DNA of 64,000 bases, taken from positions 26,866 to 90,865 of the forward strand of contig DATJQI010000044.1 of assembly GCA_035505915.1 (NCBI GenBank), given 5' to 3'. Of this stretch, positions 1 through 8,254 are shown in pieces. Position 1 is the stretch's first letter, and every line of letters starts with the position of its first letter. Both the position numbers and the translations under genes were made by a program. This DNA is from 40CM-2-70-7 sp035505915. Lineage in GTDB: Bacteria; Gemmatimonadota; Gemmatimonadetes; Gemmatimonadales; GWC2-71-9. A model generated the notes under the pieces. The model worked only from the letters and a program-made list of their open reading frames with translations, was not told the DNA's origin and did no database searches.

Positions 1-498
1 GCGGAGGGGAAGGCCCTCCCGAAGATCCGTGTCACCTTCACCGCGGACAACGCGCAGCTCCGGCCCGAGTCTCAGTCCACGGATACCGCTGGACACGTGC
101 GCGTGGACGTGGTGTTCGGCCATACGGCGGGGAAGACGGTGGTGCGCGCGGCCGTGGGGCAGATCTTCCGCTCGGCCACCCTTTACCCCACGCCGGCGGC
201 CGCGTCGAAGCTGGACCTTCATATGGGGAGCACCGCGGTGGGTGACACGCTCGTGCTCGCCGCGGACACCAGCGTCACCCTGCGCGTAGTGGCGCAGGAC
301 GAGTTCGGCAACGTGGTGTCATTGCTGGGCCTCCAGCCGCTCTCCGGCGATGAAGGGATTGTGCGGGTTGAGCGCGTAGCCGGCGACACGCTGGCGGGTC
401 TCCTCAGTCTGAAGGCCAAGGGGCAGGGGACCACCCAGCTCGCTCTCCAGGGCTCCGGGGTCCTCGCCAACCTCACGGTGGTCGTCGCCGCGCACTGA
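1..498 (+). CDS. Ig-like (Big_1 type) repeat protein, C-terminal part
   Basis: The reading frame is open from base 1, so the gene begins upstream of the window and only its last 165 codons are visible. The residues read as a bacterial Ig-like/invasin-type beta sandwich: KIRVTFTADNAQLRPES, then TDTAGHVRVDVVFGHTAGKTVVRA, the usual 'next-strand plus DTAG turn' pattern. A second, less regular module follows and contains the typical VVAQDEFGNVVSLLG strand. The protein is probably exported, like the two giant Ig-repeat proteins later in the window, but its N-terminus is not visible. The stop is TGA at 496-498. Function beyond a structural or adhesive role cannot be stated. Confidence 0.7.
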   Translation, partial: AEGKALPKIRVTFTADNAQLRPESQSTDTAGHVRVDVVFGHTAGKTVVRAAVGQIFRSATLYPTPAAASKLDLHMGSTAVGDTLVLAADTSVTLRVVAQDEFGNVVSLLGLQPLSGDEGIVRVERVAGDTLAGLLSLKAKGQGTTQLALQGSGVLANLTVVVAAH

Positions 499-651
499 CG
501 GCGGGCTAGTGGCCGGACCCCAAGGCGGGGTATCTTTCCGGTGCCCCAGGTCCGCAGGGCAGTCACTCGTGAAACGCGTCAGGCCCCCGCAGGGAGCAGC
601 GCCGCACGAGACCGAAGGTCGCTGCGGGGAGCCTGGGGCACTTCACTCATC

Positions 652-1077
652 ATGACATCCTCCATTTCCGACGCCCCCGACGGTAGCGGTCGCGGCGGCC
701 GCATTCTGTCCATCGAGGACGACGCCTCGGTCCGCCAGTTCGTCACGGCGGTCCTCAAGGCCGACGGGTACGAGGTATCCGGCGCCGCCGACGGCAACGC
801 CGGGGTCACCGCCGCACTGGCGCAGATTCCCGACCTCATCCTGCTCGACCTCATCCTGCCCTATGCCAGCGGGTTCGACGTGCTGCAGCGCCTCCGGGAG
901 GACCCCCGGACCCGCCTCATTCCGGTGCTGGTGCTGTCCACCCAGGGGGGCGAGGACGACATCGTCCGGGCACTCGAGGTGGGCGCCGAGGACTTCCTCA
1001 TCAAGCCTTTTTACGCCCGGGAGCTCGTGGCCCGGGTGCGGAAAGCCTTGACGCGGGCGCGCGCCGCGCGCCCCTGA
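652..1077 (+). CDS. Single-domain response regulator (REC only)
   Basis: A 141-residue receiver domain with nothing after it. The acidic pair is D23/D24 (SIEDDASVRQF), the phosphoacceptor is D66 (DLILLDLILP), and the conserved lysine lies in FLIKPFYARELVARV. Start: ATG at 652 gives the normal REC beginning after about 16 linker residues. The frame is open back to a GTG at 541, but that would add 37 low-complexity residues. A -10-like TATCTT lies at 531-536. The protein presumably acts by protein-protein contact (CheY/DivK style) because there is no output domain. It sits 6 bp before a HEAT-repeat membrane protein and a glycosyltransferase, so it may control polysaccharide synthesis; that is inference. 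No partner kinase is adjacent. Confidence 0.9.
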   Translation: MTSSISDAPDGSGRGGRILSIEDDASVRQFVTAVLKADGYEVSGAADGNAGVTAALAQIPDLILLDLILPYASGFDVLQRLREDPRTRLIPVLVLSTQGGEDDIVRALEVGAEDFLIKPFYARELVARVRKALTRARAARP

Positions 1078-1083
1078 CCGCCG

Positions 1084-2310
1084 ATGCAGGGGTTCGTTTC
1101 CGCGCTGCTCGTGGGCCTCGGCGGCCTCTTCCTGCTGGTCCTGTCGGTCGTGCTGCTCACCAAGACGTGGCGGGGGGCGCGGGAGGGGTACGAGCGGCGC
1201 CGCCGCGCGCTGCTCCTCCCGTCGATCGTCGCCTACGCCAACGCCGAATCGGGATTGATCACCGACTTCGTGCCGACGCCGCTCAAGGGGTGGAACCGGC
1301 GGGTGGTGGAGTGGCTGCTCCTCGACCACATCCGCTCGCTCCGCGGGCACGCGCAGGCGCGGCTGGCGCTCGCGTTCGAGCAGCTCGGCTTCGTCGCCCA
1401 GGCCCACGCCCAGCTGACCCACCGGCGCTGGTGGGTGCGGGTGGAAGGGGCGGAGAAGCTGGGCCGGATGCTGGCCCGGCCCACGGTCCCGGACTTGATC
1501 CGTTTGATGGACGACCCCGTGCCCGAAGTGCGGCTCCGCGCCGCCAAGGCCCTGGGCGCCATCGGGGGACTGGCCGCCGTCGAGACGCTCATCAGCGCGC
1601 TCAAGGCCACCGATCGCTGGGCCACCCTGCGCATCGCGGACATCCTGTCCGGACTCGGACCCTCCGCGGTCGAGCCGTTGCTCGCCGCGTTTCCCCGGCT
1701 GCCCCCCGCGGCCCGGATCCCCGCCATCGACATTCTGGGCCGGCTCCGGTCACACCTCGCGGTCCCGCTCCTGCGGGGGCTGCTCGCCGACCCCGACCCG
1801 AACGCGCGCGCCCGCGCCGCCCACTCGCTGGGACTGATCGGCCATCCGGCGGTGACCGCCCCGCTGGTCGAGGCGCTCGTGGATCCTGAGTGGCCGGTGC
1901 GCGCGATGGCGGCGAAGGCCCTGGGGCGGATCTCCGGCGACGAGTCCGTGGACGCCCTGCGGCGCGCGCTGTCGGACTCCGAGTGGTGGGTGCGGGCCAA
2001 CGCGGCCGAGTCGCTCCGGAGCAAGGGCGACGCGGGCCGGCGGGCGCTCTTGGTCGCGCTCGAAGGCGGGGACGCCTTCGCGGCCCACAAGGCGGCCTGG
2101 ATGCTGCAGGAAGCGGGCGTGCTCGACGCCCTGCTGGCCCGGCTGGGACAGGGCACCGAGGACGAGCGGCGCGAGGCGCTGGGCGTGCTCCGGCGGCTGG
2201 TCGCGCTGAAGCGCACCGACCTGCTCCAGGACATCGCGTCCCGGCACCCCGACGCGGAGGTGCGGGCGGAGGTCGGCCGGCTGCTGCAGGCCGAGGCGGT
2301 CAGCGCGTGA
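1084..2310 (+). CDS. HEAT-repeat membrane-anchored protein
   Basis: A 408-residue protein with one N-terminal membrane helix (about residues 4-24, LLVGLGGLFLLVLSVVLL) followed by a basic stretch and then a long alpha solenoid. From about residue 110 onward there are six to eight HEAT/PBS-lyase-type repeats, recognisable by recurring patterns such as DPVPEVRLRAAKALGAIG and DPEWPVRAMAAKALGRI. The solenoid is probably cytoplasmic and a protein-binding scaffold. Its stop overlaps the GTG start of the next gene (GTGA, 2307-2310), so it is translationally coupled to the glycosyltransferase; a scaffold or regulatory subunit of that enzyme is a reasonable inference. No catalytic motif is seen. Confidence 0.85.
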   Translation: MQGFVSALLVGLGGLFLLVLSVVLLTKTWRGAREGYERRRRALLLPSIVAYANAESGLITDFVPTPLKGWNRRVVEWLLLDHIRSLRGHAQARLALAFEQLGFVAQAHAQLTHRRWWVRVEGAEKLGRMLARPTVPDLIRLMDDPVPEVRLRAAKALGAIGGLAAVETLISALKATDRWATLRIADILSGLGPSAVEPLLAAFPRLPPAARIPAIDILGRLRSHLAVPLLRGLLADPDPNARARAAHSLGLIGHPAVTAPLVEALVDPEWPVRAMAAKALGRISGDESVDALRRALSDSEWWVRANAAESLRSKGDAGRRALLVALEGGDAFAAHKAAWMLQEAGVLDALLARLGQGTEDERREALGVLRRLVALKRTDLLQDIASRHPDAEVRAEVGRLLQAEAVSA

Positions 2311-3746
2311 TTCTCAAGCTCATCGCCGACGCCATCACCTGGTTCGGCAACTTCATCCTGGTGTACTTCTGCGCTCTCAATCTCTCGTACCTGCTGCTGT
2401 TTCTCGTGTCTCTCACCGAGGTGGTCCGGTTTCTCAAGCGCACGTTCTTCAGTGACTACCAGCAGATCCTGCGCTCGGACCTGACGCTTCCCATCTCGCT
2501 GCTCGTCCCGGCGCACAACGAGGAGCACACCATCGTCGACACGGTCCGCTCCCTGCGGATGCTCAACTATCCGCAGTTCGAGATCATCGTGATCAACGAC
2601 GGATCCACCGACCGGACGCTGGAGCGCCTGCTCGACGCCTACGAGCTCCGGCGGGTGGACCGGGTCTTCAAGCGGAGCCTGTCGCACAAGCCCCTGCGGG
2701 GGGTCTACGCCTCGCCGCTCGTGCCGGGGCTCACCGTCGTCGACAAGGAGCGGGGCGGCAAGCCGGACGCGCTCAACGTCGGGATCAACCTGTCCCGGTA
2801 CCCGCTCTTCTGCTCGATGGACGCGGACTCCGTGATCGAAGAGGACGCCCTGCTCAAGGCCGTGAAGCCGTTCATGGAATTCCCGGATGAGACGGTGGCC
2901 GTGGGCGGGATCGTCCGCATCGTCAACGGCTGCACGGTGAAGGAAGGGCGGGTGACGCACATCGCGATCCCGCGCCGGCCGCTCCCCATCTACCAGGTGG
3001 TCGAATACCTGCGCGCCTTTCTCGGGGGGCGTCTGGGATGGAGCGCCCTGCAGGCCCTGCCGCTCATCTCAGGTGCCTTCGGAGTCTACCGGAAATCCGC
3101 GGTCCTCGAGGTCGGCGGGTACGACGGGACCACGGACACGGAAGATCTCGAGCTGGTCCTCGCACTGCACCAGCGCCGCCGGGCCCAGGGGGTGCCGTAC
3201 CGGATCGTGTTCGTGCCCGACCCGGTCTGCTGGACCCAGGTCCCCGAGCGCTGGCGGGACCTCCGCCGGCAGCGGAACCGGTGGCACCGCGGCATGCTGC
3301 AGGCCCTGGTCCGCCACCGCCGGATGCTCTTCAATCCCCGGTACGGGGTCATCGGGATGATGGTCCTGCCCTACTACCTCATTTTCGAGGCCCTGGGACC
3401 GCTCGTCGAAGGGATCGGCTATCTCACCGTGATCGTCTGTGCCGTCACCGGTCTCCTCAACGCCGCGTTCTTCGTCAAGTTCTTCCTGGTGGCGGTGCTG
3501 GTGGGCGTGTTCCTGTCGGTGGCGTCGGTGTTTCTGGAAGAGATCTCCTTCCGGCGCTACCCCTCGTGGAACGACCTGCTCAAGCTGATGCTCTTCGGCC
3601 TCCTCGAGAACATCGGATACCGGCAGATCCTCGCGGTCTTCAAGCTCCAGGCGTACTGGGAGTTCGTCGCCGGCCGGCGGCGGTGGGGACGGATGGACCG
3701 CCGGAGCTTCCAGCCCAAGGCCGCGCCCGGCGCGCAGGCCGCGTGA
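2307..3746 (+). CDS. Processive family-2 glycosyltransferase, membrane protein
   Basis: A 479-residue GT2 enzyme of the poly-N-acetylglucosamine/cellulose synthase type. An N-terminal membrane segment (about 10-35) precedes the GT-A domain with LLVPAHNEE, VINDGSTDRT (UDP site), MDADSV (DxD-like metal site, about residue 172), DTEDLEL (catalytic TED, about residue 277) and QRNRWHRG (Q-x-x-R-W, about residue 322). Several C-terminal helices follow and would form a transport channel. QxxRW and TED together indicate a processive polymerase that extrudes a polysaccharide. The start is GTG 2307, overlapping the preceding stop; the frame is open further upstream, but that stretch is only an antiphase reading of the HEAT gene. 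The sugar substrate cannot be told from the sequence. Confidence 0.88.
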   Translation: MILKLIADAITWFGNFILVYFCALNLSYLLLFLVSLTEVVRFLKRTFFSDYQQILRSDLTLPISLLVPAHNEEHTIVDTVRSLRMLNYPQFEIIVINDGSTDRTLERLLDAYELRRVDRVFKRSLSHKPLRGVYASPLVPGLTVVDKERGGKPDALNVGINLSRYPLFCSMDADSVIEEDALLKAVKPFMEFPDETVAVGGIVRIVNGCTVKEGRVTHIAIPRRPLPIYQVVEYLRAFLGGRLGWSALQALPLISGAFGVYRKSAVLEVGGYDGTTDTEDLELVLALHQRRRAQGVPYRIVFVPDPVCWTQVPERWRDLRRQRNRWHRGMLQALVRHRRMLFNPRYGVIGMMVLPYYLIFEALGPLVEGIGYLTVIVCAVTGLLNAAFFVKFFLVAVLVGVFLSVASVFLEEISFRRYPSWNDLLKLMLFGLLENIGYRQILAVFKLQAYWEFVAGRRRWGRMDRRSFQPKAAPGAQAA

Positions 3747-3750
3747 CGTT

Positions 3751-3756
3751 TACATT
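3751..3756 (+). promoter_or_regulatory. Possible -10 element of dnaX (leaderless type)
   Basis: TACATT ends 9 nt before the dnaX ATG, which has no Shine-Dalgarno sequence (ttcctccgctg). A transcript starting about 7 nt after this hexamer would begin at or next to the start codon. No convincing -35 element is seen 17 bp upstream. Confidence 0.35.
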
Positions 3757-3765
3757 CCTCCGCTG

Positions 3766-5451
3766 ATGATCGCGCTCGCCCGCAAGTACCGTCCCACGCA
3801 ATTCGCCGATCTGGTGGCCCAGGACCACGTCGCCGCCGCCCTGCGGGGCGCGGTGGCCTCGGGCCGCGCGGCCCACGGCTACCTCTTCGCCGGCCCTCGC
3901 GGAGTCGGGAAGACCACCGCCGCCCGCGTGCTCGCGATGGCCCTGAACTGCCCCAACCGCAAGGACGGCGAGCCCTGCGGCGTGTGCGAGTCGTGCACGC
4001 GGATCTGGACCGGGGCGGCCAATTTGGACGTCGTGGAGCTCGATGCGGCCTCCAACCGCGGCGTGGACGACGCCCGCGACCTGCGCGAGCGCGCGATGTA
4101 CGCGGCGTCGGCGGACGGGCGGCACAAGGTCTACATCGTCGACGAAGCGCACATGCTGACGCGCGAGGCGTGGAACGCCCTCCTCAAAGTGCTGGAGGAG
4201 CCCCCCGCCGGCGTCGTGTTCGTCTTCGCCACCACGGACCCGCAGAAGATCGCCCAGGCCGCGGCCCCGGTGCTCTCCCGGGTTCAGCGCTTCGACTTCC
4301 GCCGCATCGGTCCGCACGCCATCGTCGAGCGCCTCCGCCACGTGCTGACCCGGGAGCAGCTCGCCGCGGACGACGACGCCCTGTATCTCATCGCCCGGAG
4401 CGCCGACGGCGGGATGCGGGACGCCCTGTCCCTCCTCGACCAGGTGCTGTCGTTCGGGTCCGGGCCGGTGACGGCGGCGCGGGTCCGCGAAGTCCTGGGT
4501 CTGATTCCCGACGAACGCTACGGCGAGCTGCTCCGCATCATCGTGGATCGCGACGCGCGGGGCGCCTTCGCGCTGGTGGATCGGTTGCTGGAGGCGGGCG
4601 CGAGCCTCGAGGAATTCGTGGCCGGGGCGGGGGAGGTATTGCGGGCCGTGGCGTTGCTCGGCGTGGGCGGCGAGCCGGAGGGACTCACCGAAAGCCTGGC
4701 GGCGACGGTCCGCTCCTACGTGCCCCGCCTGCCCACCGGAGACGCCATCCGCCTGCTCGCGCTGCTCTCGGAGGCCGAGGAGCAGATCCGGCATTCGGGC
4801 AACCAGCGGCTGATGGTGGAGCTTCTGCTGCTCCGGTGGACGCAGCTCGACCAGACGGTGCAGCTCGCCGACGTGATCCGCGCGCTGGGTGACGTTCCCG
4901 CGGCGCCCGCCCGCGCGCGCGGTCCAGCTCCGGCGCCTCCGCCCCCGCCCCCGCCCGCCGCTCCCTCACCCTCCGGCTCCGCGGCGCCGCGCCCAACCGA
5001 GATGCGGGATCCCGGTTCCGCGCCGGCCCCGGTTCCGCCTTCGACCCGGAGCGCCGAGCGCGGGCCGGTCACGCTCGAGCGGGCCCGCGCGGCGTGGCCG
5101 CGCGTCGTGGAAGAGAGCCGCGCCGCTTCTCCCCTCCTGCCCACCCTCCTCGGCGCCTGTGACGTGACGGCGGTGCGGGACGGCGTGGTGGTGGTACGCG
5201 TCGCGGCGGCGCACCGGGAGGGTGTGGAGCGGAAGCGCGAGGCCATCACGCGGCTCCTCGAGCCGCATTTCGCCGGTCCGGTGCGTCTCGAGTGGGAGAC
5301 CGGCGGCGGTGACGCGCCCGGGAACGCGGCGCCCCGCGCCGAGCGTTTGAACGAGGCCAGCGCCAACGCCGAGCGCCTGCGGGTGCTCCGCGCGAAGGAC
5401 CCGACGTTGTCGGCCGCGGTGGATGCGTTGGACCTGGAGCTGCTCGAATAG
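3766..5451 (+). CDS. dnaX: DNA polymerase III subunit gamma/tau
   Basis: The clamp-loader ATPase, 561 residues. AAA+ signatures are in order: Walker A GPRGVGKT at 43-50, the zinc-binding cysteines C62, C71, C74 and C77, Walker B VYIVDEAHML near residue 130, and sensor/SRC-like VLSRVQRFDFRRI. Domain III follows to about residue 370. A proline- and alanine-rich linker (about 380-440) joins a C-terminal domain that resembles the tau polymerase-binding region, though shorter than in E. coli tau (643 aa). Start ATG 3766 gives the normal N-terminus MIALARKYRPTQFADLVAQ. The dnaX-ybaB-recR order is widely conserved and supports the call. No obvious programmed-frameshift A-run is visible. Confidence 0.97.
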   Translation: MIALARKYRPTQFADLVAQDHVAAALRGAVASGRAAHGYLFAGPRGVGKTTAARVLAMALNCPNRKDGEPCGVCESCTRIWTGAANLDVVELDAASNRGVDDARDLRERAMYAASADGRHKVYIVDEAHMLTREAWNALLKVLEEPPAGVVFVFATTDPQKIAQAAAPVLSRVQRFDFRRIGPHAIVERLRHVLTREQLAADDDALYLIARSADGGMRDALSLLDQVLSFGSGPVTAARVREVLGLIPDERYGELLRIIVDRDARGAFALVDRLLEAGASLEEFVAGAGEVLRAVALLGVGGEPEGLTESLAATVRSYVPRLPTGDAIRLLALLSEAEEQIRHSGNQRLMVELLLLRWTQLDQTVQLADVIRALGDVPAAPARARGPAPAPPPPPPPAAPSPSGSAAPRPTEMRDPGSAPAPVPPSTRSAERGPVTLERARAAWPRVVEESRAASPLLPTLLGACDVTAVRDGVVVVRVAAAHREGVERKREAITRLLEPHFAGPVRLEWETGGGDAPGNAAPRAERLNEASANAERLRVLRAKDPTLSAAVDALDLELLE

Positions 5452-5452
5452 C

Positions 5453-5481
5453 TTGCGACCCACTTCTACGAGGGGTAACTT
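5453..5481 (+). promoter_or_regulatory. Sigma-70-like promoter of ybaB-recR
   Basis: TTGCGA (5453-5458), 17 nt, then TAACTT (5476-5481). The start codon of ybaB is at 5489, 7 nt after the -10, so the predicted transcript is leaderless. The element lies directly after the dnaX stop. A near-identical pair occurs at 53792-53820. Confidence 0.5.
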
Positions 5482-5488
5482 TCGACGT

Positions 5489-5806
5489 ATGGCGGATTTA
5501 TCCAGCCTGCTCCAGATGGCGCAGCAGGCGCAGGGTCGGTTGTCGGAGATTCAGACTCAGCTCGCCCAGCAGACGGTGACGGCGGCCGCCGGCGGCGGCA
5601 TCGTACAGGTGACCGTGGATGGCCAGGGACGGATCCGGGCGGTGCGGATCGACCCCGAGGCCGTGAAGCAGGGCGACGTCGAGATGCTCGAAGATCTCGT
5701 GCTGGCGGCGGTGGCGGAGGCGCAGAAGCGGGCGGCCGAGCTGGCGCAGGCCGAAGTCAAGAAACTGGCTCCGGGGTTGTCGTTTCCGTTCCAGCTGCCG
5801 TCGTAG
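5489..5806 (+). CDS. YbaB/EbfC family nucleoid-associated protein
   Basis: A 105-residue protein of the YbaB/EbfC DNA-binding family, a small dimeric 'tweezer' fold. It starts MADLSSLLQMAQQAQGRLSEIQTQL (helix 1, usual MxxMxKQAQxMQ pattern), continues with a beta region in which VTVDGQGRIRAVRIDPEAV is the family hallmark, and ends with the helix DLVLAAVAEAQKRAAE. Length matches the family (about 100-110). Start ATG 5489 is chosen because everything upstream in the frame lies inside the dnaX end. It sits between dnaX and recR, the classic location; a role in nucleoid organisation or repair is inferred from the family. Confidence 0.93.
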   Translation: MADLSSLLQMAQQAQGRLSEIQTQLAQQTVTAAAGGGIVQVTVDGQGRIRAVRIDPEAVKQGDVEMLEDLVLAAVAEAQKRAAELAQAEVKKLAPGLSFPFQLPS

Positions 5807-5812
5807 CGCGCC

Positions 5813-6409
5813 GTGTCAGCCATCGAGGATCTCGTGACGGAGCTGGCCAAGCTCCCCGGGATCGGACGCAAGACCGCGCAGCGACTCACGTTTCACTTGT
5901 TGAAGCAGCCGGCGGACGACTCGAGCCGGCTCGCCGAGGCGATCCGCCGGGTGCGGGAGCAGGTACGGGCCTGCGGAACCTGCGGGACCCTCTCGGACCA
6001 GGACCCGTGCGCGATCTGTACCGATCCGCGCCGGGACGACACGGTGCTCTGCGTGGTCGAAGAGGCGGCGGACGCCAACGCCATCGAGCGGGCGGGCCGC
6101 TACCGGGGCCGCTATCACGTGCTGGGCGGGCGGATGTCGCCGCTCGACGGAATCGGCCCGGACGAGCTGAACACCGAGGGGCTGCTGGCGCGGGTGGGGA
6201 ACGGGCACGGGGTCCGGGAAGTCATCGTCGCCACGAACCCGTCGATGGAAGGCGACGTGACGGCCACCTGGCTGCAGCAGCTTCTGGCGCCCAGCGGGGT
6301 GCGGGTGACGCGGATCGCCCGCGGGTTGCCGGTGGGCGGGGACCTGGAATACGCGGACGGCGTGACCATCGCGCAGGCGCTGGCGGCGCGGCAGGAAATG
6401 GCGGACTAG
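5813..6409 (+). CDS. recR: Recombination mediator RecR
   Basis: A 198-residue RecR. The N-terminal helix-hairpin-helix reads LAKLPGIGRKTAQRLTFHLL. The four-cysteine zinc finger is CGTCGTLSDQDPCAIC. The Toprim domain starts LCVVEEAADANAIE and includes YHVLGGRMSPLDGIGPDEL. A C-terminal Walker-B-like segment is present. Length equals the family norm (about 200). The start is GTG 5813, 6 nt after the ybaB stop, giving SAIEDLVTELAKLPGIG, the standard beginning. It works with RecO (not in the window) to load RecA on gapped DNA. Confidence 0.97.
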   Translation: MSAIEDLVTELAKLPGIGRKTAQRLTFHLLKQPADDSSRLAEAIRRVREQVRACGTCGTLSDQDPCAICTDPRRDDTVLCVVEEAADANAIERAGRYRGRYHVLGGRMSPLDGIGPDELNTEGLLARVGNGHGVREVIVATNPSMEGDVTATWLQQLLAPSGVRVTRIARGLPVGGDLEYADGVTIAQALAARQEMAD

Positions 6410-6425
6410 GCCACCGAGGGATCGG

Positions 6426-6911
6426 ATGACGGGTGCGGCGAGCTGGTCGTTCTCCGAGAGCGACTACAAACAGATCCAGACGCACTTGCAGGGCTTCCTG
6501 CGCGAGTCCAACGCGCGGTGCGCGCTCCTGGTCGACCGGACCGGCCAGCTGGTGGCCACCGTCGGCGAGCAGCCGCAGTTCGATCCCACCGCGTTCGCGT
6601 CGCTCACCGCCGCCGACTTCAGCGCCAATGATCAGCTGGCCAAGATGATCGGCGAGGCCGAGTTCGCGTCCCTGGTCCATCAGGGCGAAAAGGAGTCGAT
6701 GTTCCTGGCGGACGTCGCGCGCCGGGTGATTCTCGTGGTCCTCTTCGACCAGCGGGCCACGCTGGGCCTCGTCAAGCTGAAGGCCCGTGCCGCGGTCGAG
6801 AATCTCAACAAGGTGTTCGAGCAGATGTTCAACCGGGTGGCATCGGGCGCCGCGCCGGAGAAGGGCATCCTCGAAGGGGCGGAAGACGAAATTGACAAAC
6901 TGTTCGGATAG
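6426..6911 (+). CDS. Roadblock/LC7 domain protein, MglB-like
   Basis: A 161-residue protein with a roadblock fold: an amphipathic first helix (SESDYKQIQTHLQGFLRES), a strand pair CALLVDRTGQLVATVG, a central helix region, and the strand pair SMFLADVARRVILVVLFD followed by LGLVKLKARAAVENLNKVFEQMF. The pattern is that of MglB, the GTPase-activating/exchange partner of MglA. The C-terminal tail (about 145-161) is acidic. The start is ATG 6426 with GAGGGA upstream. It lies 12 bp before mglA, the expected MglB-MglA gene order, so a complex with the next protein is very likely. Confidence 0.88.
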   Translation: MTGAASWSFSESDYKQIQTHLQGFLRESNARCALLVDRTGQLVATVGEQPQFDPTAFASLTAADFSANDQLAKMIGEAEFASLVHQGEKESMFLADVARRVILVVLFDQRATLGLVKLKARAAVENLNKVFEQMFNRVASGAAPEKGILEGAEDEIDKLFG

Positions 6912-6923
6912 GGGGGCGATCAC

Positions 6924-7598
6924 ATGTCGATGATCAACTACGCCTCCCGCGAGATCAACTGCAAACTCGTGTACTACGGGCCGGGACTCGGTGGGAAGAC
7001 CACGAATCTCGAGCACGTGTACGGGAAGGTCGCGCCCAACACGCGCGGCAAGATGATCTCGCTCGCCACCGAGACCGAGCGGACCCTGTTCTTCGACTTC
7101 CTGCCGGTGGACCTGGGGACCATCCGCGGATTCAAGACGCGCTTCCATCTCTACACCGTGCCCGGCCAGGTGTACTACAACGCCAGCCGGAAGCTCATCC
7201 TGAAGGGCGTCGACGGCATCGTGTTCGTCGCCGACAGCCAGCTCGAGCGGATGGAAGCGAACGTCGAGTCGATGCAGAACCTGTACGACAACACGAAAGA
7301 ATACGGCTACGACCTCACGAAGATCCCCTTCGTGATCCAGTACAACAAGCGCGACCTGCCCAACGCCGCCCCCATCAAGGACCTCCAGGCGGCGCTGAAC
7401 CCCGGCTGGGTGATCGACGACCCCGCGCAGCAGAAGGTGGTCCCGGATCCCGCCCACCCCGGCGAGAACCTGGTCGAGAAGGTCGACGCGGACTGGATGG
7501 GGCGGGCGCTCTACATGGAAGCGGTCGCCGTCCGCGGCGACGGTGTGTTCGACACCCTCAAGGCCGTGAGCAAACTGGTCCTCAAGACGTTGAGCTGA
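6924..7598 (+). CDS. mglA: MglA-type small Ras-like GTPase
   Basis: A 224-residue prokaryotic Ras-like GTPase. The P-loop is GPGLGGKTTN near residue 19-28. The switch region is DFLPVDLGTIRGFKTRF. The switch-II segment TVPGQVYYNASRKLILKGVDGIVFVADSQ has the MglA hallmark VYYNAxRKLxLxGVDGIVFVADSQ, and the guanine-specificity motif is NKRDLP. MglA sets cell polarity and motility direction in Myxococcus and is widespread in non-gliding phyla. Compared with the usual length of about 195 residues this copy has roughly 25-30 extra residues between ALNP and YMEAVAVRGDGVF (about residues 157-188). An SD-like G-run precedes the ATG. Confidence 0.93.
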   Translation: MSMINYASREINCKLVYYGPGLGGKTTNLEHVYGKVAPNTRGKMISLATETERTLFFDFLPVDLGTIRGFKTRFHLYTVPGQVYYNASRKLILKGVDGIVFVADSQLERMEANVESMQNLYDNTKEYGYDLTKIPFVIQYNKRDLPNAAPIKDLQAALNPGWVIDDPAQQKVVPDPAHPGENLVEKVDADWMGRALYMEAVAVRGDGVFDTLKAVSKLVLKTLS

Positions 7599-7600
7599 CC

Positions 7601-8254
7601 GTGGGTCCGGCGATCCGGTGGACGCTGCCGAACATCCTCACCCTCGCGCGCATCTGCCTCACGCCCATCATCGCCCTCCTGCCGTTCATTCAGGGATACT
7701 GGCCCAAGGTCATCGCGTTCGTGATCTTCATCGCCGCCGCCGTCTCCGACGTCGTCGACGGCTACTACGCCCGGAAATACAACCTGATCTCCGAGCTGGG
7801 CCAGCTCCTCGATCCCGTGGCGGACAAGCTCCTGCTCTTCGCCATGCTCGTGCCGATCTTCTGGCTCACGCGTCATCCCACGATCACCGTCGACTACCGT
7901 ATCCCCTGGTGGGGCAGCATGCCGGTCTGGGTGCTTCTCCTCCTGGTGGGACGGGAGCTGCTCATCACGGCCTTCCGGTTCTTCGCCCGCCGGCGGGGGA
8001 TCATCATTCCCGCGATGGGCCCCGGGAAACTCAAGGCCGTGGTCCAGAACATCTTCATCGGGGCGACCATCGCCTGGTTCGCCTGGAAGGACGCCCTGGC
8101 CGAGTACGGCTGGACCGGCTGGTGGCGCACCACGTGGAACGAGTTCCACGGGTGGTTCGTCACCGTCACGCTGGCCTGCGCCATCGTGCTCACGGTCTAC
8201 TCCCTCCTCATCTATCTCTACCGGTACCGGGCCCTCCTGAAGAGCGGCTTCTGA
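7601..8254 (+). CDS. pgsA: CDP-diacylglycerol-glycerol-3-phosphate 3-phosphatidyltransferase
   Basis: A 217-residue integral membrane enzyme of the CDP-alcohol phosphotransferase family, the first committed step to phosphatidylglycerol and cardiolipin. The family signature D-x2-D-G-x2-A-R-x8-G-x3-D-x3-D is intact within SDVVDGYYARK through LGQLLDPVADK. The N-terminus WTLPNILTLARICLTPI is the canonical PgsA start. About five or six membrane segments are present. The start is GTG 7601, just after the mglA stop. The last bases overlap the cinA start. PgsA versus a related phosphatidyltransferase is judged from the N-terminal PNxLTxxR motif. Confidence 0.92.
   Translation: MGPAIRWTLPNILTLARICLTPIIALLPFIQGYWPKVIAFVIFIAAAVSDVVDGYYARKYNLISELGQLLDPVADKLLLFAMLVPIFWLTRHPTITVDYRIPWWGSMPVWVLLLLVGRELLITAFRFFARRRGIIIPAMGPGKLKAVVQNIFIGATIAWFAWKDALAEYGWTGWWRTTWNEFHGWFVTVTLACAIVLTVYSLLIYLYRYRALLKSGF

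Noticed and set aside
7618..8250. Extension of cinA upstream into pgsA
   Set aside because: The extension is an antiphase reading of pgsA; cinA homologues begin at the TIGTELL strand.
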